DNA of 32,497 nt from an uncultured Muribaculum sp. GTDB taxonomy: Bacteria; Bacteroidota; Bacteroidia; Bacteroidales; Muribaculaceae. The stretch covers positions 1 through 32,497 of the forward strand of contig CANPDS010000002.1 of NCBI GenBank assembly GCA_947573015.1, read 5' to 3'. Positions 7,732-16,155 of the stretch are shown here, piece after piece. How positions within the stretch are numbered: the first letter of the stretch is position 1; each line of letters starts with the position of its first letter. A program made the position numbers and the translations under genes. The notes under the pieces were generated by a model that worked only from the letters and a program-made list of their open reading frames with translations, was not told the origin of the DNA and did not search any database.

Positions 7732-8088
7732 ATGAAAACGCTGACCAAAGGGCTCCTCTCTCTACTGTGCCTCACAGCAATGACGGCATGCAGTGAAGAT
7801 GATCCGGCACCCGGACCAGACAGCATGCACCTCTACACTACCGAGGCCACCGTCGATGCCGATGCCGGAGAGCAAGCCGTGACTCTTTTCACCAACCGAA
7901 GCTGGACAGTGTCACCTCAGAACGACTGGGTCACTGCAACCCCATCATCTGGCACTGACAAAGGCATCTATGAAGTGACACTCTCCTACACCGCCAATCC
8001 CGATCCAACACCACGCTCATGCGAGGTAATTTTCGCCGGAGGCACATATAAAGTCACTTACACACTCACACAAAAAGCGCGTCAATAA
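7732..8088 (+). CDS. Small BACON-domain lipoprotein
   Basis: Lipoprotein of 118 residues. The signal peptide ends in the lipobox MTAC (lipidated Cys20), followed by an acidic SEDDPAPGPD stretch that resembles a Bacteroidetes surface-export signal. The rest (about 30-115) is a single BACON-like immunoglobulin fold, with the characteristic W-x-V-x-x-x-x-D-W-V and SSGTDKG pattern and a terminal TYTLTQKA strand. BACON domains in Bacteroidales usually sit inside larger glycan-binding or glycoside hydrolase proteins; here the domain stands alone. It is the first gene of the operon, 19 bases before the FecR gene and between sigma and anti-sigma, which is unusual. It may bind ligand at the cell surface or modulate the signalling complex; function unproven. 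Confidence 0.75.
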   Translation: MKTLTKGLLSLLCLTAMTACSEDDPAPGPDSMHLYTTEATVDADAGEQAVTLFTNRSWTVSPQNDWVTATPSSGTDKGIYEVTLSYTANPDPTPRSCEVIFAGGTYKVTYTLTQKARQ

Positions 8089-8107
8089 CCACGAAGCCCG
8101 CAAAAAG

Positions 8108-9124
8108 ATGTCACTTCACCTGACTGAATGCCGAAAAATAATTGAAGGCGTCTTCTGCCGTCCGGATCTGCCCGAAGAATTGCGACACAAATTCTCCGAA
8201 TGGATGCTGGCACACGAAAATGACCATACGCTACAGCAGGTGATGCTTGAAATGTGGGCCAATCTACACGACGACCCATCAGAAGTGTCATCCGACGGGC
8301 TGCACAGGCTGCTCAACGATATTAAATTGCTCGAAGGCAATTCAAGCAAAGCGTCAAGGCATGGCAGAATCGCACGTTACTGTGCGGCTGCGGCAATAAC
8401 AGCGGTCATGTTCACTGCCGGATGGCTGGCATCCGGAGCATGGTTCGGGAATGACAATACAGAGCCAACCACCATTTTAGTTACCGCCCCTGGATCAACA
8501 GGACATCACATTCTCCCCGACGGCACCGAAGTGTGGCTCAACTCCGAAAGCAAGCTATGCTATACAGGCAATCTGGATGGTGCCATACGTCAAGTGAGCC
8601 TCAAAGGCGAAGCCTACTTCGATGTTGCACAAAACAAAGTCAGCCCATTTCAGGTTGTGATGGATAGTCTGCAAGTCGAAGTCACAGGCACCGCATTCGA
8701 TGCCATAAACTATCCATTCGCACCCGAACAGGTTGCGCTACAGAGGGGCAGTGTAAATGTGACAGGCAAGAGCAGCGGAATGGCTGTGACCCTCAGTCCC
8801 GACCAGATTGTGACCCGCAGACGTGGGACCTCTGAAATATCAGTAGGAAGCGCCGATTGCGACAACTACTGTGGATGGATGGCCCGACGTATCACGTTTG
8901 ACAACCGCCGCCTTTACGACATCCTGACAATCCTCGAACGCCGATATGCCGTAAGCATCACAGTCGGCCCACATGTCGACCTCGAGAAACGCCTGTCGCT
9001 CACCATCGGAGGAGAGACATTTGATGAAACGACACGTCTGATCGAGCGTCTTGTACCTATCAGATTCGAGACAAGCGGCAATACCGTCACTGTTACAATC
9101 TGCCGGCGCAATGCACGCTCATGA
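8108..9124 (+). CDS. FecR-family anti-sigma factor
   Basis: Inner-membrane anti-sigma factor of 338 residues. The N-terminal cytoplasmic part (about 1-88) should hold the ECF factor. One transmembrane helix lies at about 91-112 (YCAAAAITAVMFTAGWLASG). The periplasmic FecR domain covers about 125-225, with HHILPDGTEVWLNSESKL, GEAYFDVAQ and VTGTAFDAI typical of the family. The C-terminal DUF4974-like domain (about 262-335) begins ITFDNRRLYDILTILERRY and resembles an STN fold; it is expected to meet the N-terminal STN domain of the SusC encoded next. It is cotranscribed with the BACON lipoprotein upstream and lies 76 bases before susC. No truncation or frameshift is seen. Confidence 0.92.
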   Translation: MSLHLTECRKIIEGVFCRPDLPEELRHKFSEWMLAHENDHTLQQVMLEMWANLHDDPSEVSSDGLHRLLNDIKLLEGNSSKASRHGRIARYCAAAAITAVMFTAGWLASGAWFGNDNTEPTTILVTAPGSTGHHILPDGTEVWLNSESKLCYTGNLDGAIRQVSLKGEAYFDVAQNKVSPFQVVMDSLQVEVTGTAFDAINYPFAPEQVALQRGSVNVTGKSSGMAVTLSPDQIVTRRRGTSEISVGSADCDNYCGWMARRITFDNRRLYDILTILERRYAVSITVGPHVDLEKRLSLTIGGETFDETTRLIERLVPIRFETSGNTVTVTICRRNARS

Positions 9125-9200
9125 TTCATAACCGGCGTGACGACTGGCAACCCGACACCCCCAACCTTTTCTGAATTTACCATTAACCCTATCTCTAATT

Positions 9201-12200
9201 ATGACAGCAAATAGCGTAATGAGAAGCATTATGCGGCACTCTTTGCCAACTATACTTCTCTGTGCTGCCTCGGTACCGGCGTTCGCCGCCACTGCCCCGA
9301 CGGTAAGCATCGACGTAAAAAACGTCACCGTAAAAGAGCTGCTCCACACCATCGAAGCCAACAGCAACTACACGTTTGCCTATGCCGACGATGATATCAG
9401 CTCTACCAAACGAATCACACTCAAGGCCGACGACCGGTCGATCGCCTCGATCGTCGCCGAAGTGCTCCCCGGCGCAAAAATCGATGTAGAGGGAAATAAA
9501 ATTATTATTACACGCAGTAATAATAACGCCGCGCAGCAGCCTGACAAGGCAGCCGCACGGCGCAAGGTGTCGGGCACTGTGCTCGACGAAGCCGGCGAAC
9601 CCGTAATTGGCGCCACAGTGAAAGTCAAGGGCACCAACGAAGCGGTTGCCACAGACTTTGATGGAAACTTCACGCTCAACGTTGCCTCGACACGCCCAAC
9701 AATCATTGTATCATATGTTGGCTACAGCTCTTCAGAGAAGCAACTCAATGCCAACCAGAACAATATCAAATTTACCATCGAACCGCAGGCGACAATGCTC
9801 GACGATGTGGTCGTAGTGGGTTATGGTGTGCAGAACAAACGCGACGTCACCACCTCTATCGCCTCAATTAAAGCCGAAGACTTCGCAAAGACCCCAACCG
9901 CAGATTTCCGCGACGCCATGGCAGCAAAAATGCCAGGTGTACAGGTGCTCTCACTCGGCGGTCAGCCTGACGGCAATGTGTCAATACGTATCCGTGGTAT
10001 ACAGTCGGCAACATCCGGCAACGACCCACTTTACGTAATCGACGGCGTAACTACTGATGCACGTGCTTTCGCCAATATCGAGAGCTCCGACATCGAGAGC
10101 CTTGAGGTGCTTAAGGATGCATCTGCAGCAGCCATCTACGGTTCTCGTGGTTCATGCGGTGTCGTTATTGTAACAACTAAACGCGGTAAAGGCTCAAAAC
10201 CAACTATTTCTTATGATGGACAAGTCGGTTGGTCAACAGTAAGCAAAAAGATGGATATGCTTGATGCCTACGAATTTGCACAAATGTTCAAGGAAGCACG
10301 CGACGGTGCCTATCTGAGCCAGACTCCAGGTGCAAGCATCAACGATCCTTACGATTTACGTCCATCGAGCTACCAGCGTGTCAACCCTATCATTTCCGCA
10401 TATCTTGAGGATAAGACCGGCCGACTCACTAACACAGACTGGCAGGACGAGATATTCCGCACGGCACTCTCAACCAAACACTCGCTAAGCGTTTCAGGCA
10501 AGACCCCAGATGTACGTTACTATGTAGGAGGCAGCTACCTATACCGCGAAGGTACCATCATCGGCAGCGACTTTGAGCGATTCAGCGCACGTGCAAATGT
10601 CGATGGCACACGCGGCAAGTTCAAGTATGGCATCAGCTTCTCCCCCTCCTATTCCGAGACAAATTATGTTAATTCAGATGCCCAGTACAATTCTGATGGT
10701 GTAATCGCATGTGCACTCCAAAGCGCACCGATCTTCCCGGTATACAACAGCGACGGCAGCTACAATCAGGATATGAATGGCTTGCTACGTCTTGACCCAT
10801 GGGACACTCAGCTCAACGTATGTATGAACCCCGTACTGCTTGCCAACGAGATTGATGATAAACGCAATAAGATCAACCTCATGGGTAACATCTACGCCGG
10901 TTACGAATTCATCAAGGGTCTTGAGTATAAACTCACTGTTGGTGGCGATTTTTATAGCTATACCAGAGATTATTACCGCCCAAGTTATATTGAAAAAAAT
11001 GGAATGGCAAACCATGGTAATCTCTCAGCCCCAAACGCACGGCATTGGGATCAAAGCTATTTTCACTGGACACTATCTAATCAAGTGATGTTCAACCGCA
11101 CATTTGGTGAACACAGCATTAATGCTGTGGCAGCATATGAAGCCGAAAAGCAAACGGTTCGCACAGCTCAGATATATGCTATCGGAACTCCAGGCGATGA
11201 CAAGATCCGCACTACCAAGGGCAAAACCATTGATCAGGATAATACGCTCGACAACCGCTACAGCTATACATTTGCCTCATGGCTTGTACGTGCACAATAC
11301 TCCTACAAAGGCCGTTATATGCTGTCTGCATCAATACGTGGTGACGGTAGTTCACGTTTCGCACCCAACACACGCTGGGGCTACTTCCCGGCAGCATCAA
11401 TCGGGTGGCGCATGAGCGATGAGAGATTCCTCCGCGATGTAACATGGCTCAATGATCTCAAGATCCGTGCATCAGTAGGTCAGACAGGTAACGCACAGAT
11501 CGGCAACTCGGCATATCTTGCCCTATACGGCGCTACTACTGCAGATCTTGGAGCGGGACTACAACAAACCATATATCCGACACAAATAGCTAATAACGAT
11601 CTCGGTTGGGAGAAAAACACCCAATGGAACGGCGGTATAGATTTTAACATATTCAACGGATATCTCCGAATGTCCGCCGACTTATATTATTCCAAGACCA
11701 CAAATATGATTTTTGATGTGCCTGTCAGCCAAGTTTCAGGCTTACAGACATCTACTATCAACATTGGCTCCATGGAAAACAAGGGTATCGAACTCCAACT
11801 GGCATCTGACCACCGTTTTGGAGATTTCACATACTCATTCAATGCCAACTGGTCGCTCAACCGCAATAAGGTGCTGTCACTTGGCGATGAGAATGCCGAT
11901 ATTATCAAGGAATCAAGCTATGCCGGTGGTTATTATATAACACGTGTAGGACAACCTGTAGGATGTTACTATCTTCTAATTCAAGATGGTATATTCCATA
12001 ACCAGCAGGAGCTGAATCAGTATCCACACTTTGAGACCAGTGAGGTCGGAGACTTCCGTTTTGTTGATGTCAATGGCAACGGTATTATCGAGAAAGATGC
12101 TGACCGCGCTATTGTCGGCAACTATCAGCCCGACTTCTACTATGGATTCGGTCTTACCCTCGGCTACAAAGGCTTCGATCTCGCCGCCAACTTCCAGGGT

Positions 12201-12620
12201 GTATATGGCAACGAGATCCTCAACCTCGAACGCCGTTACCTGCTCAACATGGAGGGATCATCCAATATGATGAAGGAGGCTCTGCAACGCTTCCCCTACG
12301 GCGAGCTAAACAAAGCCACACGTAAATCTACAGGTAATGATGGAGCCTGTACTTCCACATTCCATATAGAGGACGGATCATATCTGCGCCTGCAAAACCT
12401 TTCGCTTGGTTATACCGTACCCAAGGCATGGCTAAAACGTATGGGTATCACCAATCTGCGTCTCTATGTACAGGGCACCAACCTCTTTACATGGACAAAA
12501 TATACTGGCTACAACCCCGAAGTCAACAAGCGCTCCGACGATGCACTGCGTCCAGGTGAGGACTACTGCTCATATCCTCTGGCGCGCACATTCACCTTCG
12601 GTCTCAATTTCAGCCTATAA
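9201..12620 (+). CDS. SusC/RagA-family TonB-dependent transporter with STN signalling domain
   Basis: Outer-membrane, TonB-dependent importer of 1139 residues. A signal peptide (about 1-29, ending PAFA) is followed by an STN domain (about 36-105) that signals to FecR-type regulators. Next come a carboxypeptidase-regulatory-like domain (122-196, VSGTVLDEAGEPVIGATV) and the SusC hallmark DDVVVVGYG (201-209), which overlaps the TonB box region. The plug contains VSIRIRGIQS and DPLYVIDGV, and the remainder is the 22-stranded barrel ending in TFTFGLNFSL. The STN domain together with the ECF sigma and FecR genes upstream shows that it both transports ligand and reports it. SusD follows after 35 bases. 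The substrate cannot be read from sequence; no glycoside hydrolase is encoded in the operon. Confidence 0.96.
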   Translation: MTANSVMRSIMRHSLPTILLCAASVPAFAATAPTVSIDVKNVTVKELLHTIEANSNYTFAYADDDISSTKRITLKADDRSIASIVAEVLPGAKIDVEGNKIIITRSNNNAAQQPDKAAARRKVSGTVLDEAGEPVIGATVKVKGTNEAVATDFDGNFTLNVASTRPTIIVSYVGYSSSEKQLNANQNNIKFTIEPQATMLDDVVVVGYGVQNKRDVTTSIASIKAEDFAKTPTADFRDAMAAKMPGVQVLSLGGQPDGNVSIRIRGIQSATSGNDPLYVIDGVTTDARAFANIESSDIESLEVLKDASAAAIYGSRGSCGVVIVTTKRGKGSKPTISYDGQVGWSTVSKKMDMLDAYEFAQMFKEARDGAYLSQTPGASINDPYDLRPSSYQRVNPIISAYLEDKTGRLTNTDWQDEIFRTALSTKHSLSVSGKTPDVRYYVGGSYLYREGTIIGSDFERFSARANVDGTRGKFKYGISFSPSYSETNYVNSDAQYNSDGVIACALQSAPIFPVYNSDGSYNQDMNGLLRLDPWDTQLNVCMNPVLLANEIDDKRNKINLMGNIYAGYEFIKGLEYKLTVGGDFYSYTRDYYRPSYIEKNGMANHGNLSAPNARHWDQSYFHWTLSNQVMFNRTFGEHSINAVAAYEAEKQTVRTAQIYAIGTPGDDKIRTTKGKTIDQDNTLDNRYSYTFASWLVRAQYSYKGRYMLSASIRGDGSSRFAPNTRWGYFPAASIGWRMSDERFLRDVTWLNDLKIRASVGQTGNAQIGNSAYLALYGATTADLGAGLQQTIYPTQIANNDLGWEKNTQWNGGIDFNIFNGYLRMSADLYYSKTTNMIFDVPVSQVSGLQTSTINIGSMENKGIELQLASDHRFGDFTYSFNANWSLNRNKVLSLGDENADIIKESSYAGGYYITRVGQPVGCYYLLIQDGIFHNQQELNQYPHFETSEVGDFRFVDVNGNGIIEKDADRAIVGNYQPDFYYGFGLTLGYKGFDLAANFQGVYGNEILNLERRYLLNMEGSSNMMKEALQRFPYGELNKATRKSTGNDGACTSTFHIEDGSYLRLQNLSLGYTVPKAWLKRMGITNLRLYVQGTNLFTWTKYTGYNPEVNKRSDDALRPGEDYCSYPLARTFTFGLNFSL

Positions 12621-12655
12621 ACTATTGTTTTATCATCCTTATTTTGATACTTAAG

Positions 12656-14044
12656 ATGAAATTCAAATATATCAAACTCGCCGGATCCCTACTCTGTGCC
12701 GCGACACTAACCGCATGTGGTGACGCCTTTTTTGAGCAGTATCCTGCTAATAATATCACAGAAGGTAATTTTTACCAAAATGATGACGATTTCAATCAAG
12801 CCGTTCGCTGCTGTTATGCAAAATTAAAAACACAAAGTGCTTATTTCATTACAGAGCTTGGCTACCGTTCCGATGAAAGTACTCTTCTTGCCATGGCAAC
12901 GTCAACCCAAGACAGGTATGACATTGACCACTTTCAGGATGTTCCGTCAAATGGTATCCTCAACGATATATGGAATGCCTGGTATAATGCAATCTATAGA
13001 TGCAATGATGTACTTGATCATATTGCAGGCAAGAATAATCTCCAAAATTACAATCAATATCGAGGAGAAGCCTTATTTCTCCGTGCATGGAATTATTTCA
13101 ATCTTTACCGGGCATTCGGTGGAGTTCCTATTACACGTGTAGTTGTAAGTCCCGAAAAGGCCAAAACTATAGCACGTTGCTCAGATGAAGATATGTTCAA
13201 TTTATTAGTTGAGGATCTTACTGAAGCGGCATCATTACTTCCTGACAAACCTGGATCCGAAAAAGCACGTGTAGCCAATATTGCAGCCTGGACTCTTCTC
13301 GCAAAAGTATACCTTACTTTTAAGAAACCTGCAGAGGCCAAGAAAGCTCTTGACGAAGCGATGAAAAACAGTAATTATGGCTTGATGTCTTCCACCGAAG
13401 AAGCGTTTGATGTAACCAAGAAGTTCAACAAAGAGATGATTTTTGTTCTTCATTACGAAAAAACCAATGGTGAGGGGCATGGATACTGGTATTCTCAAAA
13501 GACAAACGTACTTGCTGAAATAAACTCACCTACACCATCTTTGCGTGCTATTTACTCAGATGAGGATAATCGTCGGCCATTAATAGCAGAATATGTAAAA
13601 CAAGGTTCCGTTTATGTACTCAAAAAGTATCTTGATCAATTTGATGCCACATATACAACACAAGTTGGCAATGATTTCCCATACTTGCGTTATGCTGATA
13701 TCATTTTAATGTATGCTGAAGCCCTAGCCGACACTTCAATAGCTGATGCGCTGACATGGCTTAACAAAACTCGCACACGTGCCGGACTTGCAGAACTTAC
13801 GACTGCCGAGATCTCATCACGCGACCAGTTTATACGCGCCCTTGCCGATGAACGCGCACGCGAATTCGCTCTTGAAGGACAACGTTGGTTCGACCTCGTG
13901 CGCCTCGGCCTCGCTATCGAGACAATGCGTGCAGAAGGCTTCACCCTCGACGAACACAATCTCCTCTTCGCCATCCCGCAAAACCAGATTGAGATTGTCA
14001 ACAATTCATCAATTCTCTGGCAAAACCCGGGATATAACTCTTAA
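12656..14044 (+). CDS. SusD/RagB-family surface nutrient-binding lipoprotein
   Basis: Surface lipoprotein of 462 residues that caps the SusC barrel and binds the incoming substrate. The signal peptide ends in the lipobox LTAC with lipidated Cys21. The N-terminal FFEQYPANNITEGNFYQNDDD and the TPR-like RGEALFLRAWNYFNLYRAFGGVP segment are SusD hallmarks. The C-terminal DERAREFALEGQRWFDLVRLG is the most conserved part of the family. The start was placed at ATG 12656 rather than an in-frame TTG twelve bases upstream because it gives a clean lipoprotein signal. It pairs with the SusC upstream and is followed after 15 bases by a lipoprotein gene in the SusE/F position. The middle of the gene is more AT-rich than susC, which is common for the variable ligand-binding part. 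Confidence 0.95.
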   Translation: MKFKYIKLAGSLLCAATLTACGDAFFEQYPANNITEGNFYQNDDDFNQAVRCCYAKLKTQSAYFITELGYRSDESTLLAMATSTQDRYDIDHFQDVPSNGILNDIWNAWYNAIYRCNDVLDHIAGKNNLQNYNQYRGEALFLRAWNYFNLYRAFGGVPITRVVVSPEKAKTIARCSDEDMFNLLVEDLTEAASLLPDKPGSEKARVANIAAWTLLAKVYLTFKKPAEAKKALDEAMKNSNYGLMSSTEEAFDVTKKFNKEMIFVLHYEKTNGEGHGYWYSQKTNVLAEINSPTPSLRAIYSDEDNRRPLIAEYVKQGSVYVLKKYLDQFDATYTTQVGNDFPYLRYADIILMYAEALADTSIADALTWLNKTRTRAGLAELTTAEISSRDQFIRALADERAREFALEGQRWFDLVRLGLAIETMRAEGFTLDEHNLLFAIPQNQIEIVNNSSILWQNPGYNS

Positions 14045-14059
14045 TAATCTGAACTCCCA

Positions 14060-16078
14060 ATGAAAAAGTTAATCAATATATTGATGCTCGGGGCTATGCT
14101 CGTGAGCTTCACCGGATGCTGGGACGACGAAGTTATCGATGCCGGCGCAGCACGTCCGCAGGTAGAGAACCTGAAAGCAGTGCCCGGCGACGAGGAGGCT
14201 GTCGTGACCTGGACCATGCCCGACGGATGGAATCCAACCGATTTCATCATAACATACTCGACACCCGAATCAGAAAAAGTATCTTTCCGTACGGGCAAAC
14301 TTGGCGAATACACCTATACAATCGGTCAACTTGTCAATGATTACCAATACTCATTCGACATACAGGCCGTATATGGCGAACTTATATCAGGCGCCGTGAC
14401 AGCCATAGCAAAACCATCCACATCTCGATTCCCGGTGACAGATCTCAGCGCAAATGGAGATAATGCAAGTGTAACTCTGACATGGACCCGTCCGTCGATG
14501 CTTGTCACTGGCTACACACTCACATACTTCCAGGATCCCACACCTGCCGATGTGAAGACAATGGATATAGCCGCTGATGCAGAGACTGTGACCGTGACCG
14601 GCCTTACCAATGACATAAGCCATACATTCAGTCTGGTGGCCAACTACACTCGCGGAGCATCCGACCCCGCTACTGTAAAAGCACTCCCGACTCTTGCTAT
14701 ACCTTACTTCGTCGATAAGACTGAGACAGCAATCGGACTCCCCGTCCACTTCTCATTCAACCGAGCCGACTATACCGATGCTGCCGACGTCACATGGACA
14801 TTCCCAGGAAATATAGTCAAGAAAGGCGATGAAGTCGACTATGCATTCACATCACAAGGCACACAGACTGTGGAACTATCGATACTCTCCGGTGTCAACA
14901 AGCGCACCTGGACTATCGAAATTCAGGTTCGCGAATATGCACTGTGGTACAGCGAGTGGGTCATGGACGGCACAACATTCAATGGCTTCAAAGGCTCATG
15001 TCCCGTATTCTCTCCTGACGGATCTACCGTATACGACATCACATTCAGCAAGATCACATCGCTCTATGCATTCGATGTGGCTTCCGGAAATTTGAAATGG
15101 GTATTCACTCCGACCGCCAAATCGGCAAGTTACAATATGCTTACCGTAAATCCGGTCAATGGCGACATATATTTCGGCACCACATCCGCCGGACAGTTCT
15201 ATTGCGTAAGTGCGGAAGGAGAACAACGATGGATGTTTACCGAAGCTCAGTCAATGCAATCGGCCGCACCGGCTGTAAATGCGACCGGTACGGTGGTATA
15301 TCTCGGCGACAAATCAGGCAACGTATTCGCACTCGATGCAGCTACCGGCACCAAGAAATGGGGCGGCAGTCTCGGCAACTCATGCACTGCAATTCTTGTC
15401 AACGGCAACGAAGTGGTGATGGGATCCACCGACAAAGGCATATTCTTCCTTGATTCGGAAACCGGAGCAGAAATTGCAAAAATCACTTTGTCTACAAAAA
15501 TATCCGATATTACCGGATTTGCTGTAGCCGCTGACAAACGCACAGTATACGTTCCTCAAAACAGCGGATGCATGTCGAAGATCGATATTATAGATCACAA
15601 GGTGCTTATCGACAGCAAGGTCAACTCAAATGCCTCACCAAATACCATGTACGAACCCATTGTGGCTCCTAATGGTGATGTGTTTGTAGGAAGCAAAGAT
15701 AGCTATGTGTATTGCTTCGACAGCGATCTCAACGAAAAGTGGAACTACAAAGTCCTCGACAAAGCCAATGCATTCAACTACTCACATCCATGCGTCGACA
15801 CTGAAGGCAACTTCTATATCACATCGGGGCAGGAACTCAACCACTGTCTCGGTTTCAGTCCGACTGGTGCGGTCATACTCGACCAGTCATTCGGCAGCAA
15901 TGGAACGGCACAAAAGCAAATGGGCGGAAACAACCTGCTCAACGGCGTGCTTTACAGTGCGTTTGTAGGTGCGAGCGGAGAAAACGGACTCTTCGTCGGT
16001 ATCGGTGTAGGTTATGACCGTGCCTCAAGCTGGTCAACCCACGGCGGTGATCCATGCGGCTCATGCTGTATCAAATAA
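14060..16078 (+). CDS. Surface lipoprotein: two FN3 domains, PKD-like domain and PQQ-type beta-propeller
   Basis: Lipoprotein of 672 residues (lipobox FTGC, Cys20, then acidic WDDEV, suggesting surface export). Two fibronectin type III-like domains lie at about 33-118 and 124-208 (VTWTMPDGWNPTDFIITYS; LTWTRPSMLVTGYTLTYF). A PKD-like Ig domain is at about 215-291. The rest (about 310-672) is a beta-propeller of PQQ-like repeats, with FAFDxxTG-type blades such as VFALDAATGTKKWGGSL and DSYVYCFDSDLNEKWNYKV. The protein ends WSTHGGDPCGSCCIK, a cysteine-rich variant of the WPxFGGDPxR closing motif of such propellers. It occupies the SusE/SusF position, so glycan or ligand capture is likely, but no catalytic residues are recognised. 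Confidence 0.82.
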   Translation: MKKLINILMLGAMLVSFTGCWDDEVIDAGAARPQVENLKAVPGDEEAVVTWTMPDGWNPTDFIITYSTPESEKVSFRTGKLGEYTYTIGQLVNDYQYSFDIQAVYGELISGAVTAIAKPSTSRFPVTDLSANGDNASVTLTWTRPSMLVTGYTLTYFQDPTPADVKTMDIAADAETVTVTGLTNDISHTFSLVANYTRGASDPATVKALPTLAIPYFVDKTETAIGLPVHFSFNRADYTDAADVTWTFPGNIVKKGDEVDYAFTSQGTQTVELSILSGVNKRTWTIEIQVREYALWYSEWVMDGTTFNGFKGSCPVFSPDGSTVYDITFSKITSLYAFDVASGNLKWVFTPTAKSASYNMLTVNPVNGDIYFGTTSAGQFYCVSAEGEQRWMFTEAQSMQSAAPAVNATGTVVYLGDKSGNVFALDAATGTKKWGGSLGNSCTAILVNGNEVVMGSTDKGIFFLDSETGAEIAKITLSTKISDITGFAVAADKRTVYVPQNSGCMSKIDIIDHKVLIDSKVNSNASPNTMYEPIVAPNGDVFVGSKDSYVYCFDSDLNEKWNYKVLDKANAFNYSHPCVDTEGNFYITSGQELNHCLGFSPTGAVILDQSFGSNGTAQKQMGGNNLLNGVLYSAFVGASGENGLFVGIGVGYDRASSWSTHGGDPCGSCCIK

Positions 16079-16093
16079 TTTAACAATCATATA

Positions 16094-16135
16094 GCAGAGA
16101 GCCGGATTTTCACTCCCCGGAAGCCGGCCCTCTGC
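16094..16135 (+). terminator. Intra-operon GC-rich hairpin without T-run
   Basis: gcagagagccgg (16094-16105) pairs with ccggccctctgc (16124-16135), a 12-bp stem with one mismatch. It lies between the two propeller lipoprotein genes. No T-run follows (tcatccaat), so it could be a partial terminator or an mRNA-stability element that sets lower expression of the last gene. It could also mark the true operon end. Confidence 0.45.
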
Positions 16136-16155
16136 TCATCCAATAAATCAATGCT

